In this document: piece after piece, positions 43,359 through 52,812 of the stretch
Layout of the letters: every line of letters begins with the position of its first letter
Position numbering within the stretch: position 1 is the first letter of the stretch
NCBI RefSeq assembly: GCF_001602095.1
Contig: NZ_CP014991.1
Span: 434,001 to 498,000 of the forward strand
Origin: Helicobacter himalayensis
Lineage (GTDB): Bacteria; Campylobacterota; Campylobacteria; Campylobacterales; Helicobacteraceae
Length of the DNA: 64,000 nucleotides
Direction of reading: 5' to 3'
The notes under the pieces: generated by a model
The model's database searches: none
What the model was told of the DNA's origin: nothing
The model's input: the letters and a program-made list of their open reading frames with translations, nothing else
Position numbers and translations under genes: made by a program

Positions 43359-44645
43359 ATGAAGCATTTTTGGGATTCTATATTTTTTAAAATTACTTTT
43401 TTATTTTTCTGCGCATTGCTTGGATTTTTTGCCTTTTCTTACTTTCTTATCAAGGACAAAATCGAGGAAGATAGCAACGCTAATCGCATAAAATATAATC
43501 AAATCGTTTCAATGATTAATGAAATCTCGCGCTTTGGCGGTGGTGTGGATATTGTGAAGCGCTATTTGAGCGATTTTGGCTTTGTAGAGGTTGAAGATGG
43601 CTTTAAAAAAGAACGTCTGCAAGAAGAGGATAAAATCCCGCAAAACTTCCCCGGTACAATTGCTAAAGTGCGCAACACACAGCAGGGAATCTATATCTTG
43701 CTAGAATCTAGCAAAGAAGTTATTTTGTATAAAGACAAGGCGTCGCATTCCTATGAAAGCTTTTATTTCATCACGCTTGCGGGTGTGGTGATTTTGACTT
43801 TTATTTATGTGCTACTTTTAAAAGCGCTTATCCCCTTAAATACTTTGCGCGCACAGATTTCAAGCTCTGAACAAGACATTATTTTGCGCGTGAAAAAAAA
43901 TCCAAAAGATGAAATTGAGCTGTTGGCAAATGAGTTTTATAAATTTTCAAACAAAATAAAAGCGCTTAATGAATCGCGCCTTTTGTTTCTGCGTTCGATT
44001 ATGCACGAGTTAAAAACACCAATAACCAAAGGCAGAATCACCGCTGAAATGATAGAAAATCCCGTGCAAAAAGAGCGCCTTTGCTCAGTGTTCAATAGGC
44101 TAAATGAGCTTATTTTTGAGTTTGCAAAGCTAGAGCAATTAAGCTCAAAAATGTATAAAATCACAAAAAGTGAGTTTTTGCTCGAGGATCTCATACGCGC
44201 AGCAGAGCAGATTCTCTTAATTGATAGAAATGCACCTAGTCCGATCACGTTAGAATCTCCTTATGCACTTATCAAGGCAGATTTTGAACTTTTTGTGATA
44301 ACGATTAAAAATATGCTTGATAACGCCATAAAATACGGGGAGGATGGCAAGGTGCGCGTTTATACCAAAGATGATGGGTTGTATGTAGAAAATAAGGGCA
44401 CACCGCTAAAATTTAAGCTTGATGAGTATTTTAAGCCCTATTTTCGGGATTCTAAAAAGAATACTCAAGGTTTTGGGCTAGGAATGTATATCATCAAAAG
44501 CACCCTAGATAGTCAAAATTTCAAGCTTCGCTATATCAATGAAAATGGGAAAAATAAATTTATCATTAAAGGCTGTGTGGTGGATAACTTTTGCGCGTTA
44601 GAGGATAGACCAAAACCCAAGACAAGAGAAATTGAAAAACTCTAA
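43359..44645 (+). CDS. Sensor histidine kinase, ArsS-like
   Basis: A 428-residue membrane kinase with two membrane helices (about 9-31 and 136-158) enclosing a periplasmic sensor of about 100 residues. A HAMP-like linker follows. The phosphoacceptor His216 lies in LRSIMHELKTPITKGR. The ATPase lobe shows NMLDNAIKYGED (N box) and GFGLGMYIIKSTL (G box). Sequence style and location before hemB match H. pylori ArsS (acid sensing). The matching response-regulator gene, upstream of arsS in H. pylori, is absent here, so the partner must be elsewhere. The sensed signal cannot be inferred from sequence. Confidence 0.85.
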   Translation: MKHFWDSIFFKITFLFFCALLGFFAFSYFLIKDKIEEDSNANRIKYNQIVSMINEISRFGGGVDIVKRYLSDFGFVEVEDGFKKERLQEEDKIPQNFPGTIAKVRNTQQGIYILLESSKEVILYKDKASHSYESFYFITLAGVVILTFIYVLLLKALIPLNTLRAQISSSEQDIILRVKKNPKDEIELLANEFYKFSNKIKALNESRLLFLRSIMHELKTPITKGRITAEMIENPVQKERLCSVFNRLNELIFEFAKLEQLSSKMYKITKSEFLLEDLIRAAEQILLIDRNAPSPITLESPYALIKADFELFVITIKNMLDNAIKYGEDGKVRVYTKDDGLYVENKGTPLKFKLDEYFKPYFRDSKKNTQGFGLGMYIIKSTLDSQNFKLRYINENGKNKFIIKGCVVDNFCALEDRPKPKTREIEKL

Positions 44646-44668
44646 TCCCAAAAATTTAGGAGGCAAAA

Positions 44669-45637
44669 ATGTTTAGACGCTTTAGGAGACTGCGCTTAAA
44701 TCCCTTGAGTAGGGAGCTTGTGCGAGAAAATGCACTTAGTGTGAGTGATTTTATTTATCCGCTTTTTGTGGTGGAGGGAAGCGGGGTAAAAAATGAGATA
44801 GATTCTATGCCCGGCGTGTTTCAGCTTAGCATTGATATGCTTTTAAAAGAAATTGATACATTGCAAAATCTTGGGATTTTTCATATTTTGCTTTTTGGTG
44901 TGCCAAATCACAAAGATTCTTGTGGAAGTGAGGCACTAAGCGATGAGAGCGTGACTGCGCGCGCGGTGAAAGAAATTAAAAAGCACGCGCCACAAATGTT
45001 TGTAAGCCTTGATTTATGCTTTTGTGAATACACAGACCACGGGCATTGCGGGATTTTGGATAAAAATGGAATTGTGGATAATGACGCGACTTTGGAAATT
45101 TCTGTTCAACAAGCAATCGTGCTAGCAAGTTGTGGCGCGGATATGATAGCACCAAGCGGTATGATGGATGGGATTATTAGCGCACTGCGCTATGGGCTTG
45201 ATAAGGCAGGATTCCCAAATTTACCGATAATGGCATATTCTACGAAGTTTGCAAGCGCGTATTATGGACCATTTCGCGATGTGGCGCAGTCTAGCCCTAG
45301 CTTTGGGGATAGAAAAACCTATCAGCAAGATCCTGCAAACCGCAGAGAAGCTATAATTGAAAGCTTAAATGATGAGAGTGAGGGCGCAGATATTTTGATG
45401 GTAAAGCCCGCACTTGCCTATCTTGATGTGGTGCGCGATATTAGAGAACGCACGCTTTTGCCCCTTGCGGTGTATAATGTGAGCGGTGAATATGCGATGT
45501 TGCAGTGTGCGAAGCGCGCTGGCATTATTGATTATGAAAAAGTGATGATAGAAAGTCTCGTGGGAATGAAGCGTGCTGGGGCTGATATTATCATTTCTTA
45601 TCACGCAAAAGAGGTGGCGGAGATTCTTAAAAAATAA
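44669..45637 (+). CDS. hemB: Delta-aminolevulinic acid dehydratase (porphobilinogen synthase)
   Basis: HemB joins two 5-aminolevulinate molecules to porphobilinogen in haem synthesis. The active-site Lys residues are in [15 protein letters not shown] and [33 protein letters not shown] carries the three-Cys zinc site of zinc-type enzymes. [20 protein letters not shown] is the conserved helix. It follows the kinase gene by 23 bases with an AGGAGG site and is closed by a hairpin. Confidence 0.97.
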   Translation: MFRRFRRLRLNPLSRELVRENALSVSDFIYPLFVVEGSGVKNEIDSMPGVFQLSIDMLLKEIDTLQNLGIFHILLFGVPNHKDSCGSEALSDESVTARAVKEIKKHAPQMFVSLDLCFCEYTDHGHCGILDKNGIVDNDATLEISVQQAIVLASCGADMIAPSGMMDGIISALRYGLDKAGFPNLPIMAYSTKFASAYYGPFRDVAQSSPSFGDRKTYQQDPANRREAIIESLNDESEGADILMVKPALAYLDVVRDIRERTLLPLAVYNVSGEYAMLQCAKRAGIIDYEKVMIESLVGMKRAGADIIISYHAKEVAEILKK

Positions 45638-45641
45638 AGCA

Positions 45642-45670
45642 AGGTTTGAGGGCGCAAGCCTCTTTTAAAT
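45642..45670 (+). terminator. Terminator after hemB
   Basis: AGGTTTG (45642-45648) pairs with CAAGCCT (45655-45661), with one G-T pair, and is followed by CTTTTAAATTTC. It lies between the converging hemB and mnmA genes. Confidence 0.6.
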
Positions 45671-45676
45671 TTCTCT

Positions 45677-46708
45677 CTAAAGTATCACCCCGCCACCTAG
45701 GACGATGTCTTTGTCATACACCACGAGTGCTTGTCCCTTTGCCACGCCATAGGCAGGCTCATTAAGGTGCGCAGAGATAATACCATTGTCCAAAGCCACT
45801 TGCGCTTTGATTGGCGTGCTACGATAGCGAATTTTGATTTCATATTCCCCATTTTCAAAGCTTGGTGTAAGGCTAAGATTCTGTGCGAAAACTTTATTTG
45901 TCTTTAGCTCCTCTTTTGTGCCTACGATGAGTTCATTACCTTCGGGATTTATGCCTGTTACATAGTGGGGCTCGTGTGCGCCAAAGACTTTGAAGCCCTT
46001 GCGCTTGCCAATAGTGTACTGCATATAGCCTTTATGTTCGCCGATAATCTCACCCTGTGCATTTTTCACAAGCCCAGCATTTTCAACCTGCTCATATTTT
46101 TTCAATATATCAATATAATCTGTCTCAACAAAGCAAATTTCTTGGGAATCTTTATAGGTTTCAAGCGTGCCTAAAAATGGCAGAAGCTTTAGCGCAGTGG
46201 GCTTAATATCCACTTTCAAGCTCTCTCCCAAAGGAAAAATAACAGAATCTATGGAATCTTGAGAGAGCGCATAGAGGAAGTAGCTTTGATCCTTTGTGTC
46301 ATCGACCGCCTTTTGTATGCGCTTAATCCCCTTATACTTGCTAATGCGCGCATAATGCCCGGTGGCTATTTTCTCGCAGCCCATACTTTTAGCCTTTTCA
46401 AACGCCACGCCAAATTTGATAAAAGGATTGCAAATCGAGCAAGGATTTGGAGTTTCTCCGCGCTTGTATGAGGCGATAAACTCGTCATACACGACTTTTT
46501 TAAACTCCTCTTGGGCGTTGATGACTTCAAAATTTATGCCAAGTTCTTTGGCAACTTTTTGTCCGTTATTGATAAAAATTTCGTGTTTTGCCTCTTTGTC
46601 GTGCAGCTTGAGATAGATTCCCTGCACTTCGTAGCCTTGATTTTTGAGTAAATACGCGCAGTATGAGCTATCTACTCCACCGCTCATAAGTAGGGCAACT
46701 TTTTGCAT
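45677..46708 (-). CDS. mnmA: tRNA-specific 2-thiouridylase
   Basis: MnmA adds sulfur to U34 of tRNA-Lys, -Glu and -Gln. The PP-loop is [17 protein letters not shown]. The catalytic Cys pair is in [15 protein letters not shown] and [13 protein letters not shown]. Size (343 residues) is normal. Its product is the partner modification of the MnmC-type methyltransferase encoded at 4824-5693. It is transcribed alone, converging on hemB. Confidence 0.96.
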   Translation of the reverse strand: MQKVALLMSGGVDSSYCAYLLKNQGYEVQGIYLKLHDKEAKHEIFINNGQKVAKELGINFEVINAQEEFKKVVYDEFIASYKRGETPNPCSICNPFIKFGVAFEKAKSMGCEKIATGHYARISKYKGIKRIQKAVDDTKDQSYFLYALSQDSIDSVIFPLGESLKVDIKPTALKLLPFLGTLETYKDSQEICFVETDYIDILKKYEQVENAGLVKNAQGEIIGEHKGYMQYTIGKRKGFKVFGAHEPHYVTGINPEGNELIVGTKEELKTNKVFAQNLSLTPSFENGEYEIKIRYRSTPIKAQVALDNGIISAHLNEPAYGVAKGQALVVYDKDIVLGGGVIL

Positions 46709-46868
46709 TTATTTTCCTATTGTTTATTTGGGTTTGTAAGGGTGCGCATTATAAGATTTTTTAAAAAACAAAAAGCTTAGTGGTAAAAAATATTTGACCA
46801 AATCAGAACGACAGATTCAGGAGTTAAAGAAAAAGCTTAATAAATTGTAGCAAACTAGTGTTTTTAAG

Positions 46869-47774
46869 CTAAAGCAAGCTCTCTAATCCGCCGTTGTGAA
46901 GTTTCACAAATTCTTTAGCAATGCGTGGATTGCGGCTACCTTTTTGCGTGGCGAAGTTTAGCGCACTTTGGCGCACATTTGGCGTGCATTTGACACCCAT
47001 AGATTCTACAAGCGCGATAAACTCCTCTGTGCCCAAAGTATAGAATCCAAGCGCAATGCCAAATCTATCACTTAGCGCGATAAGCTCATCTTGCGCATCA
47101 TTTGTATGTATCGTATCTTGCGGGTAGGATTCTTGCAAAAGGTGGCGCATATTTGAAGTGGCATAAATGAGCACATTTTTTGCCACAGCCTCTAAACTCC
47201 CTTCCATAAGGCTTTTTAAGGTTTTGTAGCTTTCATCATTGAGCCCAAATGCCAAATCATCGCAAAAAATAACAAAGCAAAATGGCAGCTCACGGATAGA
47301 ATCTAACACAAAAGGCAGAATTTCTAAGCTTTTTTTGGGAATCTCAATCACGCGCAAAGGCTTTAATAACGCGCTTTCTTGTGCGTGTTTTTGGGAAGTG
47401 GCAAAAGGGGGTGAATGGGTAAAATTACCAAAAGGCGCAAGGTGGGAATTAGAATCTAGATTCTCACCTGCAAGCACTTTGTTAAAAGGAATTGCAACCT
47501 TTGGCGCGTGTAATAAAAAATGCGTTAGCACCGCGCGCATAGATGAGCTTTTCCCACAGCCTCGAGCACCCCAAAACAGAGCATTACAAGAATCTTTGCC
47601 TTGTAAAAAATTCTGCGTGTTTGTATAGAGAATCTCTATCTGCTCTCTAATGCCAATAAACGCGCCAAAATCTACGCGCTCAAAGTCTCTAATGGCGTGC
47701 ATTCCACCACTAAAGCCCTCAAATTCCCCGCGATATACGCACGCAAGCGTATGCTCAAAGTCAATCCCTAACAT
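46869..47774 (-). CDS. DUF815-family AAA ATPase
   Basis: A 301-residue P-loop ATPase with Walker A LFWGARGCGKSSSMRAVL, Walker B PFCFVIFCDDLAFGLND, and sensor residues in LIYATSNMRHLLQESY. The start FSGGMHAIRDFERVDFGAFIG and FATQKGSRNPRIAKEFV at the end match the DUF815 family, whose job is unknown. A Ser/His/Pro-rich insertion (LDSNSHLAPFGNFTHSPPF) sits between the P-loop and Walker B. Its ATG overlaps the stop of the upstream membrane-protein gene by one base, so the two are translationally coupled. Confidence 0.85.
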   Translation of the reverse strand: MLGIDFEHTLACVYRGEFEGFSGGMHAIRDFERVDFGAFIGIREQIEILYTNTQNFLQGKDSCNALFWGARGCGKSSSMRAVLTHFLLHAPKVAIPFNKVLAGENLDSNSHLAPFGNFTHSPPFATSQKHAQESALLKPLRVIEIPKKSLEILPFVLDSIRELPFCFVIFCDDLAFGLNDESYKTLKSLMEGSLEAVAKNVLIYATSNMRHLLQESYPQDTIHTNDAQDELIALSDRFGIALGFYTLGTEEFIALVESMGVKCTPNVRQSALNFATQKGSRNPRIAKEFVKLHNGGLESLL

Positions 47775-48502
47775 TAGTTTTTTTCAAGCTTGCAAGTATT
47801 AACTTCCCTTACGCTAACCTCTTGGATTTTATACAAGCCCATCACCAAAAACACAAACGCAGCAATTCCAACTCCTAATAAAAAGACAAAAAGCCCACCT
47901 ATGGCTATAAGCGTAGCTGAATAGCCTTCAACAAAAAAGAATTTTATAGATTCTAGTTCATAACCACTAAGATTTTCCAAGCCTCCAAAATCGCTCGAAG
48001 CTTCTAGCAATATTGACGCAAAGATTCCAAACAACATACCTATACACACTATCGTGCCAATTGTTGCGATAATGGAGAGTTTGAAAGAGGTGATGAATTC
48101 TTTCAAATTTGTGCGCGCACTCATCTCATAGGACATAAGATAACCCCAATAAATGGCAAGCGCAGAATATCCAATGACTAAAAGTGCTAGTATCACAAGC
48201 GGAATAGCGCTTTCACTAAATACACTTGCAGTTGCACATATAGCACCCGCAATATCAAGTCCAATCACAAGTAAAAACTGAAAAAGATACAAGCGAAAAA
48301 TAAAGGTATTGCAAAGCCTGCTAAACCTATACAGCCCAATCATACCCACTACAAAGGAAGCAATCATTCCTATGACAGCAAGGAAAGCTACAAATGGAAT
48401 CACAATTACAAAACAACAAATAAAATAGCTAACAAGAGAGTAAAACATAAGATTTTTAGCACTTTGCAATTCTTGATTGTCTCTAACATTAAGCACTTGC
48501 AT
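47774..48502 (-). CDS. Hypothetical polytopic membrane protein
   Basis: A 242-residue protein with about five predicted membrane helices, such as FVIVIPFVAFLAVIGMIASF, GLDIAGAICATASVF and ATLIAIGGLFVFLLGVGI. I do not recognise a family. The start MQVLNVRDNQELQSAKN at 48502 is chosen because TAGGAG lies just upstream; the in-frame ATG at 48520 adds six unlikely residues. Its stop codon overlaps the start of the DUF815 ATPase by one base, which suggests that the two proteins work together. Confidence 0.75.
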   Translation of the reverse strand: MQVLNVRDNQELQSAKNLMFYSLVSYFICCFVIVIPFVAFLAVIGMIASFVVGMIGLYRFSRLCNTFIFRLYLFQFLLVIGLDIAGAICATASVFSESAIPLVILALLVIGYSALAIYWGYLMSYEMSARTNLKEFITSFKLSIIATIGTIVCIGMLFGIFASILLEASSDFGGLENLSGYELESIKFFFVEGYSATLIAIGGLFVFLLGVGIAAFVFLVMGLYKIQEVSVREVNTCKLEKN

Positions 48503-48574
48503 ACAAACTCCTAAACACAAAGATAAGCGCGCATTATAGCTTAGTATTTGTAAAACCGCATCCGTAGATAAAAT

Positions 48575-49666
48575 TTAAAGCTTGCTTGCTTTCATATCAA
48601 TGACATAGCGGAATTTTGCCTTGCCTGTGGTGAGATTCTCATATGCCTCGTTGATTTTATCCGCAGTGATGATTTGCGTTTCTGGGTAGATTTTGTGCTT
48701 GAGTGAAAAATCTAGCATCTCTTGCGTCTCGTTTATCCCGCCAATAAGCGAGCCATACACTTTTTTGCCTGCTTTAAACACAAGCGTATCAAGGCTAATT
48801 TGTGGCATCACATCACTTGGTGGAATCCCCACAATCGCAAATTCCCCGCCATATTTCAAAAGGTTGATATACGCGCTTGGGTCGTATTTTGTGGGGATTG
48901 TTGAGATGATAAAATCAAAGCGCTCTTTGAGACTGTCTAGCTCATCAGTGATGTAAAGCGCCTTCGCGCCAAGCTCTAGTGCTTCTCTTTCTTTATTGCG
49001 ATTGCGTGCAAAAACACTCACTTCCGCGCCCATTTTTAGCGCGTATTTTAGCGCCATTACGCCAAGCCCACCAAAGCCTGCCACACCGATTTTATCGCTC
49101 TTTTTGATTTGGCTAAATTTTAGTGGGGAATAAGTCGTAATACCCGCGCAAAGCAGAGGAGCAACTTTTTCTAGTGGCGCGTCATTTGGGACATTTACTG
49201 CGAATTTTTCGCTTACTACGATATTGTTGGAATACCCGCCATAAGTTGGTTCGCCATTATGGAAGCAATCCTTGCAATCATAGGTGAAGACGACTTTGCC
49301 ATTTTCGCAGAATTGCTCTTGACTTTTTTTGCACGCCTCACATTCCCCGCAGGAATTTACCATACAACCCACGCCTGCATAATCGCCGACTTTGAATTTT
49401 GCTACATTTTTACCCACAGCTACCACACGCCCTGCGATTTCGTGTCCGGGAACCATCGGATAAATCCCCTCGTGCCACTCACTGCGCGCAGAGTGAATGT
49501 CGCTGTGGCAGATTCCAGCAAAAAGGATTTCGATAAGAATGTCATTATCCCCCAACGCGTGGCGACTAGCGCTAAAAGGCTTGAATGCTGAAGTTTTAGA
49601 ATCCACCGCATAGCCTTTAAAATCTATTCTTTTGCCATCTAGTGCCTGTTTGATATACTCTTGCAT
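48575..49666 (-). CDS. Zinc-dependent alcohol dehydrogenase (cinnamyl-alcohol dehydrogenase type)
   Basis: A 363-residue medium-chain dehydrogenase. The catalytic zinc ligands are in FAGICHSDIHSARSEWHEG and PMVPGHEIAGRVVAVG. The structural zinc Cys cluster is CGECEACKKSQEQFC. The cofactor loop is IGVAGFGGLGVMALKYALKM. It resembles H. pylori HP1104, an NADPH-preferring aldehyde/alcohol dehydrogenase, and likely reduces aldehydes. An N-terminal extension (KQALDGKRIDFKGYAVDSKT) is typical of the YahK-like branch. It stands alone. Confidence 0.9.
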   Translation of the reverse strand: MQEYIKQALDGKRIDFKGYAVDSKTSAFKPFSASRHALGDNDILIEILFAGICHSDIHSARSEWHEGIYPMVPGHEIAGRVVAVGKNVAKFKVGDYAGVGCMVNSCGECEACKKSQEQFCENGKVVFTYDCKDCFHNGEPTYGGYSNNIVVSEKFAVNVPNDAPLEKVAPLLCAGITTYSPLKFSQIKKSDKIGVAGFGGLGVMALKYALKMGAEVSVFARNRNKEREALELGAKALYITDELDSLKERFDFIISTIPTKYDPSAYINLLKYGGEFAIVGIPPSDVMPQISLDTLVFKAGKKVYGSLIGGINETQEMLDFSLKHKIYPETQIITADKINEAYENLTTGKAKFRYVIDMKASKL

Positions 49667-49815
49667 ATTTGCTCCTTGTAAAGATAGTTTCAGAATCTTA
49701 AAAGCTTGTTGTCAAAAGATTCTTATGTGTGCAATTATAAAAGATGACATCTAATGTCTGTCAAGAGGGTGAGGGCAAATTTGTTTGTAAAATTTACTTT
49801 AACGCAACTTTTCGT

Positions 49816-49821
49816 TATAAT
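49816..49821 (+). promoter_or_regulatory. -10 box of the outer-membrane protein pair
   Basis: A perfect TATAAT, 87 bases before the first barrel gene. The leader contains GATAAAAAGCTCGC and GGTCGATTATGTG without clear structure. Confidence 0.55.
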
Positions 49822-49907
49822 GCGCCTTTTGCGATAAAAAGCTCGCAAAAGGTCGATTATGTGTTCTCTGGGTTTTTAACGCTCTCATTTTATTTTAAGG
49901 AATTTGT

Positions 49908-51041
49908 ATGAAAACTCTTTATAAAACGCTTTTGGCAGGTTTTTTATTGGGGAATGTCGCATTGAATGCGCAGGAATTTAACGAAGTGGGGCATAAATCT
50001 CTAGGTATGGGTGGCACAGGTGTCGCAGTGAAAAATAGCCCTTATGGATTGTTCTTTAACCCCGCACTTTTGGCTGCAAAACCCGGCACAAAGATAGGTT
50101 ATAGCATTGGTGGTGGCTTGTCAGAAAAAAATATGTATAACATCATCAATAGCAACCTTGCAAATGTGCAAGATGTTCAGGCGTTTAACAAATTACTAGA
50201 AAGCAATAACCTTCAAGTAAAGCTTTCCGGCGCACTTGCTTTGCAATTACCAGAATTTAGCTTCGGACAGCTTGCTATTGGATTTAATACAAGCGCATAT
50301 GGCTCGCTTGGGCTAACAGGGTATTTACCAACAAATCAAAACAATGTCGATAATGCGGGCATTAAGTTTAATGTCTCAAGCTTGGTTTTAACCGAAGTGC
50401 CGGTGGGCTATGCGTATTCTTTTGATCCCGGACTTGGCAAAATTAGCATAGGTGTGGCGCTTAAATATATGAATGCAAGCTATGCACATAGTTCTGTGGT
50501 GCTAGATTCTAAATTTAATGAGAAAAAACTTACTGATTTGTTAAATGATTCTCTAAAAAGAAAAGGGGCGGTTTCTAGCTCAAATGTGGGAATTGATGTG
50601 GGCATGACTTATGCACCGGTTGAAAGCTTGATTTTGGGACTTGTGGGGAAAAATCTCAATAGCCCATCTTTTGGCTTTGGCGAAACGAAGTTAAAGATTA
50701 AGCCACAAGCGCGCTTTGGAGCTGGATTTAACCCAAGCGAGCGCATTGTTATTGCTGCGGATATAGACTTGACAAATAACGATGTTATCACACTTGGTGG
50801 CACAAGATTGCAATCGCAAAAAATGGGCGTGGGTATTGATTTTGACGCGGTGCTTTTTAGCGCGCGTGCTGGTTTAGCAAAGGATTTGCGTCAGGATAAT
50901 GGCGCGATTATTTCTGCTGGTATTGGCTTTGGATTCTTAGATGTTTCACTTGCTGTGTCTTCGGGCAAATCGCGTCTTGCTGATGGCGGGACAATGCCAC
51001 GATATGTAGCACTTCAAGTGGGTGGCGGATTTACATTTTAA
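49908..51041 (+). CDS. Outer-membrane beta-barrel protein, FadL/TraF_2-like (first of two)
   Basis: The 377-residue precursor has a signal peptide (residues 1-21, ending ALNA). The mature N-terminus GHKSLGMGGTGVAVKNSPYG with the following LFFNPALLA matches the plug-like start shared by FadL-type and PF13729 TraF_2 barrels. The rest consists of amphipathic strands and it ends in Phe (VGGGFTF). Despite the TraF name in databases, there is no sign of conjugation genes. It may transport hydrophobic molecules. The second barrel starts 39 bases on and shares strong motifs, for example LVGKNLNSPSFGFG against LVGKNLNSPSFKST. Confidence 0.8.
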   Translation: MKTLYKTLLAGFLLGNVALNAQEFNEVGHKSLGMGGTGVAVKNSPYGLFFNPALLAAKPGTKIGYSIGGGLSEKNMYNIINSNLANVQDVQAFNKLLESNNLQVKLSGALALQLPEFSFGQLAIGFNTSAYGSLGLTGYLPTNQNNVDNAGIKFNVSSLVLTEVPVGYAYSFDPGLGKISIGVALKYMNASYAHSSVVLDSKFNEKKLTDLLNDSLKRKGAVSSSNVGIDVGMTYAPVESLILGLVGKNLNSPSFGFGETKLKIKPQARFGAGFNPSERIVIAADIDLTNNDVITLGGTRLQSQKMGVGIDFDAVLFSARAGLAKDLRQDNGAIISAGIGFGFLDVSLAVSSGKSRLADGGTMPRYVALQVGGGFTF

Positions 51042-51080
51042 TTTTAGATAAGGCTTGATTCAAGATTAGGGGGGGTGGCT

Positions 51081-52733
51081 ATGAAAGCAAAAGTTTTTCT
51101 TACTTCCTTTGTTGCGTGTGTGGGTTTAGCAAGCGCACTAGAATTTGGCGGTATAGGGAATACTTCCGCAGGAATGGGGGGTGCGGGTGTCGCACTAAAA
51201 AACTCGGCGTGGGGACTTTACTATAATCCTGCTTTGCTTTCTGCCTCGCCAAAGGTGAAGTTTGGTTATAGCTTAGGTGTTGGTATTAGTGAAAAAAATC
51301 TCGTGCAACTCGCAACCGTGGATATTGCAAATATGCAAAATACCGCTAAAAGACTAGCAAGTAGCTTTAGTGGTGGAAGCGGTACTAGTGGCGCGGTAAA
51401 TGGTGTCGTAGATGCCGTGGATAAAGCACTGGATAAGGTGCTAAATAATGGCAGTGGCACAGGGCAAAATACACAGCAAAAGTTAGAATCTTATCTGCAA
51501 AATCATCAAAATGGCAATTATACGGATCTAATTGATGCGATTAAGGCAGAAGTTCAGAATAGCTCGCTAGATTCTGTCCAAAAAGATTTGCTTGGTAGTA
51601 TCTTAGGCAATGTGGATTATGATGATTTAAAGTTTGGTAATGGCAATGTTGGTAGTGGCTTGCAAAATGCACTAACCAGTATTACTATTAGCAAGGGTTC
51701 AGACAAGGGACTAGATAAATCAATGGCAGATATTGCGCTTGTGCAAGATTCTATCAAGGATAGCAATCTAAGCCTTGTTAGTCAAAATGGACTTGTATTT
51801 CAGCTTGGCTCGCAGACGCTAAATAACACCGTTGGCACGCTTGCAGTTGGATTTTTTGCTTCGGTGCATTCAAGTATGTCAATTAATGCAAATCCTAATA
51901 AAATGCGACTGATTTTGGAAGCTGGCGGGAATTATTATGAGTTAAAAATTAGCGATAATGGCTATACCTATGGGCTTTCTTCAAAAAGTGATTATGAAGC
52001 GCACTCACTCCTTGCGGCTTTGCAAACAACAAAGCCAGATGAAGCGCATAATCTCACTATTACTTCGTTTGTGCTAAATGAGATTCCAATCGGCTATGCG
52101 CGCACTTTTTATTTCAAAAATAGTAATCTCAATGTCGGTGTGAGCGGAAAGCTGATGAGTGGTATTAGCGTGCAAAATAAAATTGCTATTTCTACTAAGA
52201 CTAATTTTAAAAAAGAACTTAGCAATATCACACAGAGTTTTAATGGAAGCAACGCTAGCAGAGCGTTTGGTGTCGATGCAGGGCTTGTGTATGAGATTGA
52301 TTTACCAAAGTTTCGCAACCTCACTTTTGGCTTAGTAGGTAAGAATCTAAATTCCCCGTCTTTTAAATCTACTATTGAAGATATTATGATTAAGCCTCAG
52401 GTGCGTGCGGGGCTGGGCTACTATACAAGTTCTGGATTTAATGTCGCTTTTGACGTGGATTTGACACAAAATGATATTCTTGCTTTAAGTAGCTTGAAAC
52501 AAAAAAGTCAAATGGTAGGTGGCGGTGTTGGTTTTTTGTGGAGGAGTATGGATTTGCGCGTAGGTGCGATGAAAGACCTACGCCAAGATACGGGACTTAT
52601 CCTCACAGGCGGGGTAAATCTGCTCGGATTCCTTGATATTACCTTGCAGTCAAGCACCAAATTTACCAGTATGCAAAATATCCCAATGCCTCAATATCTT
52701 AATTTGCGTGTAGGCGGTAGCTTTTCGTGGTAG
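51081..52733 (+). CDS. Outer-membrane beta-barrel protein, FadL/TraF_2-like (second of two, enlarged)
   Basis: A 550-residue paralogue of the preceding gene, with signal peptide (MKAKVFLTSFVACVGLASA), the same GNTSAGMGGAGVALKNSAWG start, the same LVGKNLNSPSF and VGAMKDLRQDTGLIL segments, and a final Trp (RVGGSFSW). It is about 170 residues longer, mainly because of a Gly/Ser/Asn-rich insertion at about residues 90-235 (SSFSGGSGTSG, NNGSGTGQNTQQ, NGNVGSGLQNALT). That would be an extracellular or periplasmic loop. A G7 run (51069-51075) lies in the ribosome-binding region, just before the ATG. Confidence 0.8.
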   Translation: MKAKVFLTSFVACVGLASALEFGGIGNTSAGMGGAGVALKNSAWGLYYNPALLSASPKVKFGYSLGVGISEKNLVQLATVDIANMQNTAKRLASSFSGGSGTSGAVNGVVDAVDKALDKVLNNGSGTGQNTQQKLESYLQNHQNGNYTDLIDAIKAEVQNSSLDSVQKDLLGSILGNVDYDDLKFGNGNVGSGLQNALTSITISKGSDKGLDKSMADIALVQDSIKDSNLSLVSQNGLVFQLGSQTLNNTVGTLAVGFFASVHSSMSINANPNKMRLILEAGGNYYELKISDNGYTYGLSSKSDYEAHSLLAALQTTKPDEAHNLTITSFVLNEIPIGYARTFYFKNSNLNVGVSGKLMSGISVQNKIAISTKTNFKKELSNITQSFNGSNASRAFGVDAGLVYEIDLPKFRNLTFGLVGKNLNSPSFKSTIEDIMIKPQVRAGLGYYTSSGFNVAFDVDLTQNDILALSSLKQKSQMVGGGVGFLWRSMDLRVGAMKDLRQDTGLILTGGVNLLGFLDITLQSSTKFTSMQNIPMPQYLNLRVGGSFSW

Positions 52734-52780
52734 ATTCTGTATTTGCAAAATACGGAATCTTGCCTAATCAAAGTTTTTTT
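52732..52780 (+). terminator. Hairpin after the barrel pair
   Basis: AGATTCTGTATTT (52732-52744) pairs with AAATACGGAATCT (52748-52760), with one G-T pair and a GCA loop. It begins inside the stop codon. A T7 run follows only after 13 bases, so termination is likely but imperfect. Confidence 0.5.
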
Positions 52781-52812
52781 AAAAATATTCAAAATTTTTC
52801 AAAGGTTTGGCG

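Noticed and set aside
45677-49666. Defence-island reading of the DUF815 region
   Set aside because: The neighbours are mnmA and a metabolic dehydrogenase, and DUF815 is a broadly housekeeping-type family; no nuclease, toxin or other defence gene is present.
49908-52733. Conjugative transfer genes, because the barrels resemble TraF_2
   Set aside because: The PF13729 TraF_2 name does not imply conjugation. No relaxase, type IV secretion or plasmid gene is nearby, and both proteins look like outer-membrane barrels.
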